A DNA stretch of 23,352 nt from Acanthaster planci (lineage: Eukaryota; Echinodermata; Asteroidea; Valvatida; Acanthasteridae): the NCBI RefSeq assembly GCF_001949145.1, contig NW_019091658.1, positions 224,275 to 247,626 of the forward strand, in the 5' to 3' direction. Under the pieces are notes generated by a model. The model was not told the DNA's origin. It worked only from the letters and a program-made list of their open reading frames with translations, and did no database searches. This document shows, piece by piece, positions 1 through 10,030 of the stretch. Made by a program: the position numbers and the translations under genes. Position 1 is the first letter of the stretch; every line of letters begins with the position of its first letter.

Positions 1-365
1 CGCAGGTTTCGCACCTTTTGCCGCGCTTCGCTAAGACCGGGTGCGACACCCAGTAAAATTAGGCGTATGTCCCTTATCTACGGCATGCATGAAACTTGCA
101 TCGGAAAACTCACTCAACCCTTGTGAAGCCTGGCTAGATGTTCGAGGTAGGTCGCCATCCTGCAGTTCCGGTTCTGGCGGCATCAGGCGAATGGGCTGGT
201 GACCCATGGGCATGGTGGTAGCGTCCCCTGGCTGACAGACTCCTGGCTGTGCCACCACGCCCAGTGAAGGTGCTGCAGGTACCTCCGATGGTGCCGCTGT
301 AGGTACTTACGGTGGCTATCAACTGGAGTCGTTGACATCTTGAAAATTTGGTCTCGTGATGTCAT
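1..365 (-). other. unidentified GC-richer open frames, possible exon or mobile-element fragment
   Basis: This stretch is clearly richer in G and C than the DNA after it, and all three antisense frames stay open for 60 codons or more. One frame (258 down to 31) is rich in proline and glutamine and ends with the residues NFTGCRTRS before a stop. Another frame starts MSTTPVDSHRKYLQ near position 325. Neither resembles a family I know. Proline-rich short frames like these occur in retroelement gag genes, but also by chance in GC-rich DNA. It could be part of a mobile element continuing left of the window, or an exon of an antisense gene. I infer no function. Confidence 0.25.
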
Positions 366-2153
366 TTATAATACTACTCATGTACATGTATGTTATGAAT
401 GAATTCAGCTGTATTGCTGCAGCTGAACCGAACCAAAAATCAATGAACATTGAACACTTCTGAACTGAACCAAGCCAAACTGGTCAGTTCGGATGTTCGA
501 CTTTAATATTGCATGACATTGATATCGTACAGAATGCACACAAGAAAACTTGATTAAAAAGCAAACACAAAGAAAAATGGATAACAAGTTTTACTATACC
601 ACATACACGTTCATGACGGATCGCCAAACTCTCATTGGTGCATTCAGGGTCATGCACCTGCCACTATTTTTGCTTTTTGCCAAGTGCTTCATTCATGCAG
701 GGAATAAAAATGCACGCACAGTAGCAGAAAATCCAGGAACTGTCCCCCAGGTGTACTGTGCACTCATGGTGGTGCCAGCCTAGCAACAGCATTTTTGTAT
801 GTAAGATAAATGTAAAAATGAAAGAGATGAAGTGTTTGTATTTCGACCTTAGGAACAAAAAATAAAAGTTCGCAGAAACAAATTAATGATGATGTTTTTA
901 TTTTCAGAGGTTATGAAGTGTATGAGGTATAGTAAAACAAATGTATATATTGTTTTGTTGAGTCAAGCGCGGTTCAAGCACAACTGCTTTTGGTTGGCAA
1001 AACAGTTGGAAACTGTCACACTTCCAATGGTATCTTCTATGGAATTTTAACTCCTAAATAAATTTTGGGAAGCAGTTTAGAAAAAAATTATGTTCAAACA
1101 AAGTTGCTCCTGGATGGAGATGGAGAGGAGATTCATTGCTCTGTATCAACGTATTTTATATACGGAAGTGCTATATATGGCACGTTCGTAGCAATCTCTT
1201 CGTCATCTCAATGTGCATTGTTCATGTACATACATACATGAACATGTACATGTGTGTACATGTCCAAAGCTAAACCGAACCTTGGCACCTATTGCAGCAC
1301 TATTCAGCTGACAGCAAAATAATCATTTCATCTTATATACAGTAGGGCTTTACTGTACGTAAGTATTCAATCTTTTTTCAGTGTGCTTAAAAGCCTCTGT
1401 TATTTCCATAACAGTGGAACTGATCTGTGCTGCCCTTTCTCCACATACATTTACATACGTATTCTGTGCAACATTATTACACTATTGAGAGTGCCAAATA
1501 TCCAAACCAATTAATTTGGTTCAAAGTTCAATTTGGTTTTTTGTAAGTGCCGTGGATGCTATTTTCAGTTGAGTTCAGAGGTTTTGCTGTTTTACTTTAA
1601 GCTGTAGTGCAAATTCATGTAAATATTTGAAAAGGACCGGTATACATGTATTTGCCACTACCAAGCATCTCAAAAGTCTCCTAGACATGCTAAATCACTC
1701 CCCCGACTATAGGAACCCATGTTTTTATGACTGATTGTCCAAAATTGACTGAGGATTTAAATTTAGTTTATGCATATGTTCTTAATTAACATTCAGAATT
1801 AGCAGTAAATGAGACACTTATTTTTCTTGTATTTTGGAGAGATTCATAATCAGAAGTCCACAAATTTCCGTGTAAGGTTTACTTTATTGGGCAGGGCGTA
1901 ATTTTGAAATGTAACTTTTTGTAGTTTCTCACATAAATGACATTTCTACATTTTTACAAAATTTTGATTAAGGGAAATCACTGGTAATGCATTTTTGTAG
2001 TGTTGTTGCTTTTTCATACTTATCACTACTATATACTTACATAATAATGCTATTTAGAAAATGAGCTAAAAGAAGTAAAAGTGGACATCTGTTTGTGAGA
2101 TTGTTCAGTTAACATGACCATGTACATGTATTTGACTGCTTATATTTGGTCAG
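366..2153. other. non-coding stretch upstream of the first visible RAD9 exon
   Basis: No exon of RAD9 or of any other recognisable gene is seen here. The DNA is AT-rich with stops in all frames. It contains the simple motif TACATGTA and relatives, most densely at about 1225-1262. The first visible exon begins in phase 1, so this is most likely an intron, and the start codon and first domain of RAD9 lie to the left of the window. Confidence 0.6.
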
Positions 2154-2253
2154 GCATTGTGAAGACCCATAACCTTACTTATCAAGAAACAGAGACTCTT
2201 CAAGCTGTGTTCTCCAAAGATCTTTGTCCTAATCACATCATTGCTAATTCAAA
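2154..2253 (+). CDS. rad9: RAD9 checkpoint clamp subunit, exon A (domain junction)
   Basis: RAD9 is the subunit of the ring-shaped RAD9-RAD1-HUS1 (9-1-1) clamp that is loaded at damaged DNA and activates ATR signalling through TOPBP1. Read in frame, this exon gives KTHNLTYQETETLQAVFSKD and then a CPNH motif. Vertebrate RAD9 has KTHNL, LQAVF and CPH in the same order near residues 125-150. The acceptor is TTTGGTCAG before 2154 and the donor is GTAAGTA at 2254. Entry is phase 1 and exit phase 2, which fits the next exon exactly. The first 120 or so residues, including the start, are not in the window. RAD9A and RAD9B cannot be told apart here. Confidence 0.88.
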
Positions 2254-2389
2254 GTAAGTACTTGCATTATACTTCTCAATGCATTTACATTGATATCATC
2301 ATCAGTCAAATGCTTGTACCACAAAGAAGAACTAAATACAAAGAAATAAACTTCAACTGTTAACAACAAAAATGCAATGCACACCCCAA

Positions 2390-2642
2390 CAAGGTTCTAG
2401 CCGCAATGGGTGGTGCCCGGCGGCACCACGCGGTACTGCAAATTTCCGCCCAGCACTCAGGGTTGAAACTGGCTGTGCCACCCTGCACGGATTTTCAAAA
2501 AAATGAACTGAAATATTACTGAAAATTTAAATGTACCAATTTGATCATATTCCAAGCATCAGAAAGCATTAAGAACTGCACTCACTATGCTTTGTAATCC
2601 AAAAATTTACCCAGCACTAAAATGGTCCTAGCTAGAACACTG
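2390..2642. mobile_element. non-autonomous hAT-type miniature element
   Basis: The left end reads CAAGGTTCTAGCC, and the reverse complement of the right end reads CAGTGTTCTAGCT. These form an imperfect terminal inverted repeat of about 13 bp. The 8 bases just outside each end are identical: CACCCCAA at 2382-2389 and again at 2643-2650. An 8-bp target duplication and CAGTG-like ends are typical of the hAT superfamily. The 253-bp body has no transposase frame, so it would need an enzyme supplied from elsewhere. Confidence 0.75.
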
Positions 2643-2795
2643 CACCCCAACTGATCATATGATATGCTAAGTTCACTGCACCTACCAGAGTTTACTCATA
2701 TCAACTATATATGTACTATGTATATAATGGTACTTGTATGATACATGTACATGTAGTAAACTATAACAATGATAAGGCAGAAAATTTATTAGAAG

Positions 2796-3027
2796 CATGG
2801 GCGTCACCGGGGGGGGGGCATTGGGATATCACCCCCCTCCTCCCTATTCGTTAGTTTTGTCGGTAACATCATCTGACAAATTTTTTAATATGAAGAGCGG
2901 AGAATGACAATGAAAGGAAAGGGGATACAGTACACTTGTTTTGCATAATGGTCCATCAGCAAATTTCATGTGGCACCTCCCATTCAAAATGGTCTAGCAA
3001 TGCCCCTGATTACAGGTGACGCTCATG
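2796..3027. mobile_element. miniature inverted-repeat element with a G10 tract
   Basis: The left end CATGGGCGTCACC (2796-2808) matches the reverse complement of the right end GGTGACGCTCATG (3015-3027) at 12 of 13 bases. The left end runs straight into ten G residues, with a C-rich block following at about 2832. The right end contains GCAATGCCCCTG, so the similarity partly continues inward. No target duplication is clear, so the superfamily is not assigned. There is no coding capacity. Confidence 0.6.
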
Positions 3028-3617
3028 GCACAATACAGAATTAAATCAAGTAAAATTAACCAGAAATAGTTGAAAGAAGAAGTACTAAGGAATATGAGTA
3101 CAGTGTAGTCTGGTTTAGTGGTCCCTATGTTATGGTTTGGACTGTCATGAATGTGGGCCAGGCTATGATATGATGTTGTATACACTGGGATGATGGTAAT
3201 ATACATTTTTGTCACTGGGTCACGTGATAATTCTGGGCCACTGAAAATACAGTATTCATGACAGAGGTAGAACAAATACATGCATGTGTATCCAATGTAC
3301 AAACAAAATTGTCAAGTTAGAAATTTATTCTCATTACATGTGTTACTGAATAGTAAAATGGAAGAATTTCATCTACATGTACATGTACATCTAGTGTTTG
3401 TTAATTAAACAAACACAACTTCTCACACTACTGTTAGATGGGTAAGCAGCCTGTAAGTACATGTACTTGTAGGCAGCTCCCACAAAAAAGGGTAAAATAC
3501 GAATTTTGATTGCAAGTTGAAGACATTTATATTTTCAAAGCTAAATTGAGTGAGAAATAATGGAATCTGTTGTTCTTGTATTTTTTAGATTTGATTTTGA
3601 GTAGTGTTTTTGTTTAG

Positions 3618-3724
3618 GGCTTTGATTGAAGTTGTCAGTGGCTTCCAGACATCGCAAGAGGAGATTACATTGAATGTAAATCCTCAACAAGTCAGCTTCA
3701 AGAACTATATAGAAGATGAACCAG
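3618..3724 (+). CDS. rad9: RAD9 checkpoint clamp subunit, exon B
   Basis: This exon continues exon A in frame: the two leftover bases AA plus G give lysine, followed by ALIEVVSGFQTSQEEITLNV and then PQQVSFKNYIEDEP. It corresponds to the beta-strand-rich start of the second PCNA-like domain of RAD9, where vertebrate proteins have an alanine-rich helix followed by strands ending in an acidic loop. The acceptor is TTGTTTAG before 3618 and the donor GTAAAT at 3725. Exit is phase 1, matching exon C. A methionine-started open frame runs through this exon from 3604, but the splice sites and homology show that this is not the gene start. Confidence 0.85.
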
Positions 3725-3862
3725 GTAAATCAGATGTCATGAAACCTTCAAACATACATGTACCTGTATGTTGTAGTAAGCGTACACATTAGAAATCGAT
3801 TTTTCTGTGTTGAACTTATTCCTTGGCTCATGAGTTCATTGTTTGCTATGATTGATCAACAG

Positions 3863-3969
3863 ATCCTAATAAGGTTGTTCACTCTGAGATGTTTCTTAGT
3901 CCAAGTGAGTTTGATGACTACACAATAGGTGTTGATGCAGAAGTAACATTTTGCCTAAAGGAATTAAGG
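3863..3969 (+). CDS. rad9: RAD9 checkpoint clamp subunit, exon C
   Basis: Entry is phase 1: G plus AT gives aspartate. The exon encodes DPNKVVHSEMFLSPSEFDDY and then TIGVDAEVTFCLKELR. Vertebrate RAD9 has a T-E-M-C-L-x-x-x-x-F segment followed by ITFCLKEF at this place, so VTFCLKEL is a strong match to the domain core. The acceptor is ATCAACAG before 3863 and the donor GTAAGG at 3970. Exit is phase 0, matching exon D. The intervening intron is only 138 bp. Confidence 0.9.
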
Positions 3970-4597
3970 GTAAGGTGTCATTGCTTGTGTTGAATACCTA
4001 CATGTAGCATCACAAACATGCAATACATCACTCATAAGCATATACTAAGTCAGCACCCTTTCATGTGAGTAATTTTTGTCCCATGTAGTGGTTCATATTT
4101 ATAATTTTTTTTTTTGCTCCAGAGTCCTGTCGTACAAAGTAATTCAAAACTTCTTCCTTTAGAGACTGCTATGATGAAAATAAGATTCTTCATAACAGAT
4201 GCTGTAGATTAGTGCGGTCAAGTACAAAAGCAAAGTTGTGAAGTAATTGTATGTGGAATTTCATAAGCATACACATATGTTTTAGGTTGCATTTAGTTTG
4301 ACAGTGAGTTGAGTGAATCAATGTTGCAACTAGCTGTACATGTAAATCTTACTCCATGTACATGTATGTCTCAGATGTAGATAGTCACACCTTTAGGGTT
4401 GACATTTAATAAGTGCAGTGTGATGGTATCTCAGCATTAGATTTCATTTAGACTCCATTCACTGTTTTAGATAAGCATTGGAACTACTATTGATTAATAC
4501 ATATATGTAAAAACAGTTCAATCAGATAAGGATCACACTTCACATTACTGATATTTCACACTGATGTGCATGTAATATCTCTGTTTTAATCTTGCAG
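3970..4597 (+). other. RAD9 intron (phase 0)
   Basis: This 628-bp intron is AT-rich with scattered TACATGTA-type motifs (near 4336 and 4358). I see no exon or mobile element in it. It ends in TTAATCTTGCAG. Confidence 0.8.
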
Positions 4598-4662
4598 GCT
4601 GTGTTATCTTTTGCTGATGCTTCTGGCTTACTAGTGTCACTGCACTTTGAATCCACCGGAAA
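4598..4662 (+). CDS. rad9: RAD9 checkpoint clamp subunit, exon D
   Basis: The exon reads AVLSFADASGLLVSLHFEST followed by glycine and a split lysine codon. Vertebrate RAD9 has LLSFAESANLNLSIHFD at the matching place, so LSFA, the following residues and HF align directly. It forms part of the second PCNA-like domain. The acceptor is TCTTGCAG before 4598 and the donor GTAAGA at 4663. Exit is phase 2, which fits exon E nearly 8 kb downstream. Confidence 0.9.
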
Positions 4663-4912
4663 GTAAGAGAAATCAAGTGTGTCTGTTGCATATTTTTGTT
4701 TGCTGAGTGTTGATGTGATGAATTTATTCTTTTGAATAATTTCAGTTTGCTATTCATTAGGGTTTTTTCATTCAGGAAATGGGCTGACCAGGAAATATTT
4801 ATTCTTAACCAATCACTCATGGATACCAAGAGAAAAATCTCAAAATTCAAGTACAGTGTATGCATGTGGGTTCAGGTACATGTACATTAGAAGCAGATGG
4901 TTGTTTTAAGAA

Positions 4913-5090
4913 TTGAGACCTGGTCTCAGTCTCGAGACCTTTTTTGTGGTCTCGATCTCGATCTTGTTCTTGTCCTATCAAAGTCTAGGTCTTGGGAGGG
5001 TTGGTCTCAGTCTCAAAAGTGTTGTTCTTGGTCTCGGTCTTGGATGTGAAACCCTCTGGTCTCCCCTTCGAGACCTGTTGAGACCTCAAC
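4913..5090. repeat. imperfect GGTCTC hexamer array, copy 1
   Basis: The motif GGTCTC and variants such as AGTCTC, GGTCTT and TGTTCT recur at roughly 6-bp spacing, with interruptions. The + strand shows runs like GGTCTCGATCTCGATCTTG. The open frames crossing it reflect only the 6-bp periodicity. It is a decayed microsatellite of the same family as the array at 7013-7170. Confidence 0.75.
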
Positions 5091-5103
5091 AAAATGTGCA
5101 CCT

Positions 5104-5287
5104 ACAATCCTGGACAAAATAGTTGCAACATCTCATGGGAAACACAGTGAAAAGATTCCCCCTCTCCCCCTTTCAGTGTTAGGGTCATTTATTGGACCAA
5201 GATTCAGCCCAACTTACCCAATGAGAAACAACACGGACAGGGGGGCAAGGGAGGAGGCATGTTCCAACGAGATCTGTCCAGGATTGT
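5104..5287. mobile_element. Tc1/mariner-like miniature element, copy 1
   Basis: The left end ACAATCCTGGACAAAATAG pairs with the right end, whose reverse complement reads ACAATCCTGGACAGATCTCG. That gives a terminal inverted repeat of at least 13 bp, with weaker similarity further in (GTTGCAACAT against GTTGGAACAT). A second, diverged copy lies in the same orientation at 5991-6171. The TGGACAAAAT-type end and a TA next to the left end recall Tc1/mariner elements. At 184 bp it cannot code for a transposase. Confidence 0.65.
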
Positions 5288-5990
5288 CTCTAAAAATGCG
5301 CCTATTACCTGAGATTGTGTGTACATCCCGCTCTTAAAAAATTCTGCACGCGCGCACGTGCACCCGCGATAACAACTGCAATGGTACATCACCTCAACTG
5401 AAAAAAGGTGAGTCACTCACATGCTTTTTCTCTTTTTCTCATGGTTCACCATTGCAGTGCTTCATCTGAAACCAAACCAGTAACTGCAAAGAGGTCAGAC
5501 AGAATTGTGTACCTCTCATTTAACCATATAGCCCTTCAGACCAAAAAAAAACTTCATTTGATAGAGATGTATGCTGAAATTGTATGATGCACCGTTTACA
5601 ATACACCCAACTTATCCCATTTTCAATGACCAACTTACCTCTTGTTGCGGACACCTGCGAGTAGCAATCCCATCCGCACAAATTTACTGTGGACCCTTCC
5701 ACTGCAAAAATCCTGTCCCGATGGTTGATCATAACCCATATCTGTTATATCACTAAATATTCAACAACTATGTATAAATTACATATACTTTTTGGGGGGG
5801 GATTTATCATGCTTTCAACAGGGCATACTACCACACCTTGCCTATGATAGTCTTTTTTATTCCATTCCATAACCATTGAATGCTTACAGCATCACACAGC
5901 AGTGTCCAAAACAGCAATGCGGCAACCGCCCTCCCTCCCACGTAAGACAGACCCACCAAAATCACACCAACTTTCCACTAAGATACTCAG

Positions 5991-6171
5991 ACAATCCTGG
6001 ACAAAATAGTTAGAACACCTCATGGGAAGCACTGTGAAATTATCCCCCTCCCATGTTCAATGTTGTGGTCATTTATCGGACCAAGATTCGGTCCAGCTTA
6101 CCCAATGGAAAACAACACTGATAGGGGAGCGAGGGAGGAGGCATGTTCTAACGAGATCTGTCCAGGGTTGT
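5991..6171. mobile_element. Tc1/mariner-like miniature element, copy 2
   Basis: This is a second copy of the element at 5104-5287, in the same orientation with many substitutions and small gaps. It begins ACAATCCTGGACAAAATAG and ends CTGTCCAGGGTTGT. A TA overlaps its right edge, as expected for insertion at TA, but the left TA is not preserved. The divergence between the copies points to separate old insertions rather than a recent duplication. Confidence 0.65.
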
Positions 6172-7012
6172 AGCTACCAGAACCACTCACGAATGCACTC
6201 ACTGGCTGACCTCCATGTGAGTAGTTTCCAAACTTGTATGTAAATATGACACCATAATTTTCAAATTTTCATGCTAAAGAATGAAACTGATGCTTGAATG
6301 GAAACTAATCAATGTAGGATGCAGTGTTTCCAGCACAGGTGACAGCCTTGGAAAGTATTGCTCAACACAATGGAGATGAGGTTGAAAGCACTGGAACTTG
6401 TATGCCGTGTGCCATTTATTTCACTGACACACATCTGCCCATTTTTACACAATGTACTACACAGATACACGTACATGTACTACTACCAGATCTTATTTGG
6501 ATATTCATTTTTTCTAAATTTTTTTGTTCACCCAAAATTTTTTTTGAATGTTTACATCAGTGGGTCACTCAGGTTGAAAATGACGATTATACATACCACT
6601 GACCATTCTAACCAGTCCAGTGATCAATCACTGGTTAACTCAGACATTCAACATTAGCATGGTCATTTCATATGTTGGTATTAGGCATATCATGCCTGAT
6701 TTGTATGAAAAGTATAAATATGCCATACATCTTATTTGAAATTAAATGAAAATAGGCTTGGGAGCTCTTGATTATAATTAAACTATACACCTGCGAATGA
6801 TATTGACATATCAAAAGTCTGCAGCTCATCACAACTACATTGTATTTCTTAGAGGTAAAATAAAGTGTCAAGTCTTGAAGAAAACTTTAATCTATAAATG
6901 TTTGATGGTGTGTTGCATGTTAATTTTCTTCGTTTTATATGTTCAGTTTAATTTCATTGTATGCTGCATGTCCTCATGTACCTCTGTATAAAAAACTGTA
7001 AAATGTTAATGT

Positions 7013-7190
7013 TTGGTCTCGGTCTCAGTCTTCGTCTCGGTCCAGGTCTCAGCCTTGGTCTCAGTCTCAACCTGCAAATGTCTCGGTCTCGAAGTCTTGG
7101 TCTCGGTCTTGAAGGAGTGGGTCTCAGTCTTGTTCTCGGTCTCGAATGATTTGGTTTCGGTCTCAGACATCAAGGTCTCAGATACAACTC
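7013..7190. repeat. imperfect GGTCTC hexamer array, copy 2
   Basis: GGTCTC, GGTCTT and AGTCTC units follow each other almost without gaps on the + strand. The 6-bp period leaves several frames open on both strands, reading as ET/KT or SV/LG dipeptide repeats. These frames are artefacts of the repeat and not genes. Confidence 0.85.
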
Positions 7191-7289
7191 TGGAAGCTAG
7201 TTTTACTGCACCACAGATATAAATAGATATTTGCTCACAATTTAGATGGTCATACATATAGTTCTGTGTTTACTACAGGTATCAGTGTT

Positions 7290-7525
7290 TTAGCAAAGGC
7301 ACTGACGCTCAAGGCCCAGGTCTAGGCTTTGACCTTCAAGTCTTGAGGCCAAGTCACTGACCCTCCAGGTCCAAGTATTGACCTTCTATAGAGTCTTGAG
7401 GCCAAGAATCTGACCCTCAGGGCCCAGGCTTTGACCATCAAACCTGAAGGCCAGGGATCTCACCAGTGTTCGAGTCTCCGAGGCCAATGCCAAGACCAAG
7501 TCATTGCCATTTAAGGCCGAGGCCA
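7290..7525. repeat. degenerate AAGGCC/TTGACC-type short repeat
   Basis: Short phrases such as CAAGGCCCAGG, CTTGAGGCCAAG and CTGACCCTC recur at irregular spacing just after the GGTCTC array. The same vocabulary (GCCAAGGCC) returns at about 9488-9612 and 12100-12165. It looks like an old, decayed short tandem repeat. No coding frame is supported. Confidence 0.5.
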
Positions 7526-7936
7526 GTTACTACACATATACATGTATAACATAAGTACTTCTAGCGCTGTTGGCTGACATACAAGATTCATCGCAATCCA
7601 CAAAAACTGTTATACATGACACAACAATATCCCCAATTATTTTGTCTAAGAAAAGCAACCATGTACTGTGTTTCATTTATTAGTTACTTTCAGTTTAACA
7701 TTGTAAACTTCTTGGTAAACAAATCTAAATGGGCATAACTACCTCTTATTTGGCAGGTGTTCTAAAGTTCAATTTTTATATTTCTTTCAATAAAGAGTAC
7801 CGAGTCCCCCGCTGTCACATAAAGAAACTATGAAAACTTTAACTGCTCCCAGTACATACAACTCCCCACAAAATAATTTCTCAATATTTTCAATTGCAAA
7901 AACAAGATTGTAAGAAGGTAAGGCTTTAAACGTAGG

Positions 7937-7966
7937 CTATTAATCCCCAAACTATTAATCCCCAAA
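7937..7966. repeat. 15-bp tandem duplication
   Basis: CTATTAATCCCCAAA occurs twice in a row, head to tail, without a mismatch. Confidence 0.9.
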
Positions 7967-9461
7967 TAAAATCAAGTAAGATAGTTGGACGTCAACAGAT
8001 ACATGTGGTTGCACAATTGCCAAAAAGTCCTGCAACCAAATAAATTTGTGAGTGAATATAACCATTTTTCAGAAATGAAAAAAAATCAGGAGTGCTTCCA
8101 AAAATGATAATCAGTCATTTTCTTGGTTCTGAATTGCAAAAATTATTCAGTCAGATTGCAGCTACAAAATATCCTCAAATTCTGGTGAAATGTGGTTATT
8201 AGTCCGCCTTGGGTGTTGGAGATACTACCAAATTATTTTTAAGATCTTAGCTTTTAATTTGAGCTTACAGTATCCATGAAAGTGACGAGGACACTTTTCT
8301 TAGTTCTAAATTGGTTCTGAATCGCAACAAAAACCTCTTCATAAATAAATAGTAACACAAGAAATCCATTTTGCAGCCAGAACCATTATTACAAGCTGAT
8401 TTTCTCATAGGTAAAAATTCCAAGGAATTAAAATGTAGAACTTGTGCAAATTTTGACTTGACTTTTGCAGCTGTGCAACGAAACTCCCTCCCATGTCACA
8501 CAGTTAACAAACTTATTACGTCACATACATTTCTGCTACATCTGTTTAGTTGAGTTTGCAACATATTTGAGTGCAAATAATGTGTGATCCGAACTTGGAA
8601 AAAAAATAGGCATTCAGGTTTTGGCCAATTTAAACAAAATGGAAACTCCACAAGTCATTTTGATTAACAGACATTAGATGCAAAAGTTTATATGACTGTT
8701 GAGTATGAAAAAAGTATTTTGAATCACACGTAGTGAGTGACCTTTGGCACTGTAAATATTTTTTTATTTTTTTGACTCCTGTGGATTTTGACAAATCATT
8801 CAAAAAGTTGAAGCGTGCATTGGAAATCTTGCCAAAATTTCTTTTCTAGAAATTTTTTGAGAACAAAATTTGTACAAGAGGCCTACAATTCACCTGTCAA
8901 GCAGAGCTTGTCTTAGAATGTAGAACTGAAGAACATGAAAGAGGTAGGTTTTTAATTTAAACAATCCAGAACCAAGAAAAATCCAGAACTAGAAACACAA
9001 CTGTATATGTAATTTCCCATGAAAATGTGCTAAAAATGGCACTTTGTGCTAACCATGAATACTTAGCATATAAAAAGACATTTCATGTCCACTCAACCCC
9101 GTGCACATACGAAGCTATTGTGTGCAAATTGGCATGTTGACCAGCCATTGCACATGCATGCTGAGTACCAGCCATACAGAAATTGCAGTGAACTTTTAAT
9201 AATGAGTACATGTAGCCTAATTTACCAAAAAGCTATCTTTTTCACGCAACAATCAATGAAAATAAGTACATGTATGTTCCCAGGGGATAAAACTGTTCAG
9301 CTGCATCATGTCATTAAGGAGTCTAGGTACTGTACCACGTGTTTGTTCACAAAAATGATCAATGCACATGCACGTTGCAAGTACTTTGTCATGATAAAAT
9401 TTGAGGGGAAAGTAACAGCTGAGAAAACTGACTTAAAACGGTTGCCCTCGAACTAGCCTCA

Positions 9462-9637
9462 ACTGATTCTTTGAGTCCAGAGGGTGCCAAGGCCAAGACC
9501 GAGTCATAGCGATGTCGAGGACATCGTTTTTGGTATTGAATTTAAACTTGAATTGAATGTGTGAAAGCCTTGGCCTCTGCCTTGCTATGAAGTAACTTGG
9601 CCTTGGCCTCAGCACCCTTTGGACTTGAAGAATCAGT
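9462..9637. repeat. foldback inverted repeat
   Basis: ACTGATTCTTTGAGTCCAGA from 9462 onward is matched by the reverse complement of the end at 9637, which reads ACTGATTCTTCAAGTCCAAA. Similarity continues inward through GGGTG and GGCCAAG on both arms and, more weakly, through TCATAGC. The arms are about 45-60 bp around a loop of about 50-90 bp. The transcript or single strand could form a long imperfect hairpin. It may be a foldback-type miniature element. Confidence 0.6.
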
Positions 9638-9688
9638 AAGGCATCATTTTGGAGTTCAGAATGTGATACGGTACCTTGACTTCCAGAT

Positions 9689-9724
9689 GATAATGTAGTA
9701 ACAGTCGACCGATAATGTAATAAC
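9689..9724 (+). repeat. GATAATGTARTAAC repeat pair
   Basis: GATAATGTAGTAAC at 9689-9702 and GATAATGTAATAAC at 9711-9724 lie 22 bp apart. The same motif recurs in inverted orientation at 11400-11475. Confidence 0.6.
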
Positions 9725-9765
9725 CGTAGATTTGGTTGTTTCTTAGAAGGCTTTGGGGAACTTAC

Positions 9766-9828
9766 GGCTTCTTCAAGTTTTCCTTGCAGATCCTTCTTAC
9801 TGTACCTTATTGCTTTTGAAGTGACCAT
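9766..9828 (-). other. possible first coding exon on the minus strand
   Basis: On the - strand an ATG at 9828 begins MVTSKAIRYSKKDLQGKLEE and then alanine, followed directly by a consensus donor GTAAGT. The peptide is lysine-rich and plausible as a protein start, and the ATG has purine context. No following minus-strand exon was identified, and the frame also continues unspliced as a 131-codon open frame. It may belong to a mobile element or be chance. The protein is not recognised. Confidence 0.2.
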
Positions 9829-10030
9829 TGTTCATTGTTTTCAGCAAATCATAACTGAACACGGACATCATCTTGTCCCAAGAAGTGTATAACACTCAGA
9901 TGAATCATGATGACCTCATTACATAAATCTAGTTCTTTTATTTAGTGTTGAGGTGATTTCAGTTAACATGCACAGTCACCCTTTGGGCTTGATTGACATT
10001 TAAGATGCAAACTTCAAAGCTCTATGCATG

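Larger units (their letters stand above)
2254..3617 (+). other. RAD9 intron (phase 2) carrying two short inverted-repeat elements
   Basis: The intron runs from donor GTAAGTA to acceptor TTTGTTTAG. It is AT-rich with no coding signal. It contains a hAT-like miniature element (2390-2642) and a second terminal-inverted-repeat element (2796-3027). TACATGTACATGTACAT occurs near 3374. Confidence 0.75.

Noticed and set aside
3604-3792. Methionine-started + frame covering RAD9 exon B
   Set aside because: The ATG is intronic. Homology and the TTTAG acceptor place the exon start at 3618, and the donor at 3725 ends it.
7006-7257. Antisense 83-codon frame rich in ET/KT dipeptides
   Set aside because: It is only the translation of the GGTCTC hexamer array; the 6-bp period keeps all frames open.
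9085-9456. 123-codon + frame
   Set aside because: Composition follows the local AT-rich DNA, it has no recognisable motif or flanking splice signals, and it runs into the AAGGCC foldback.
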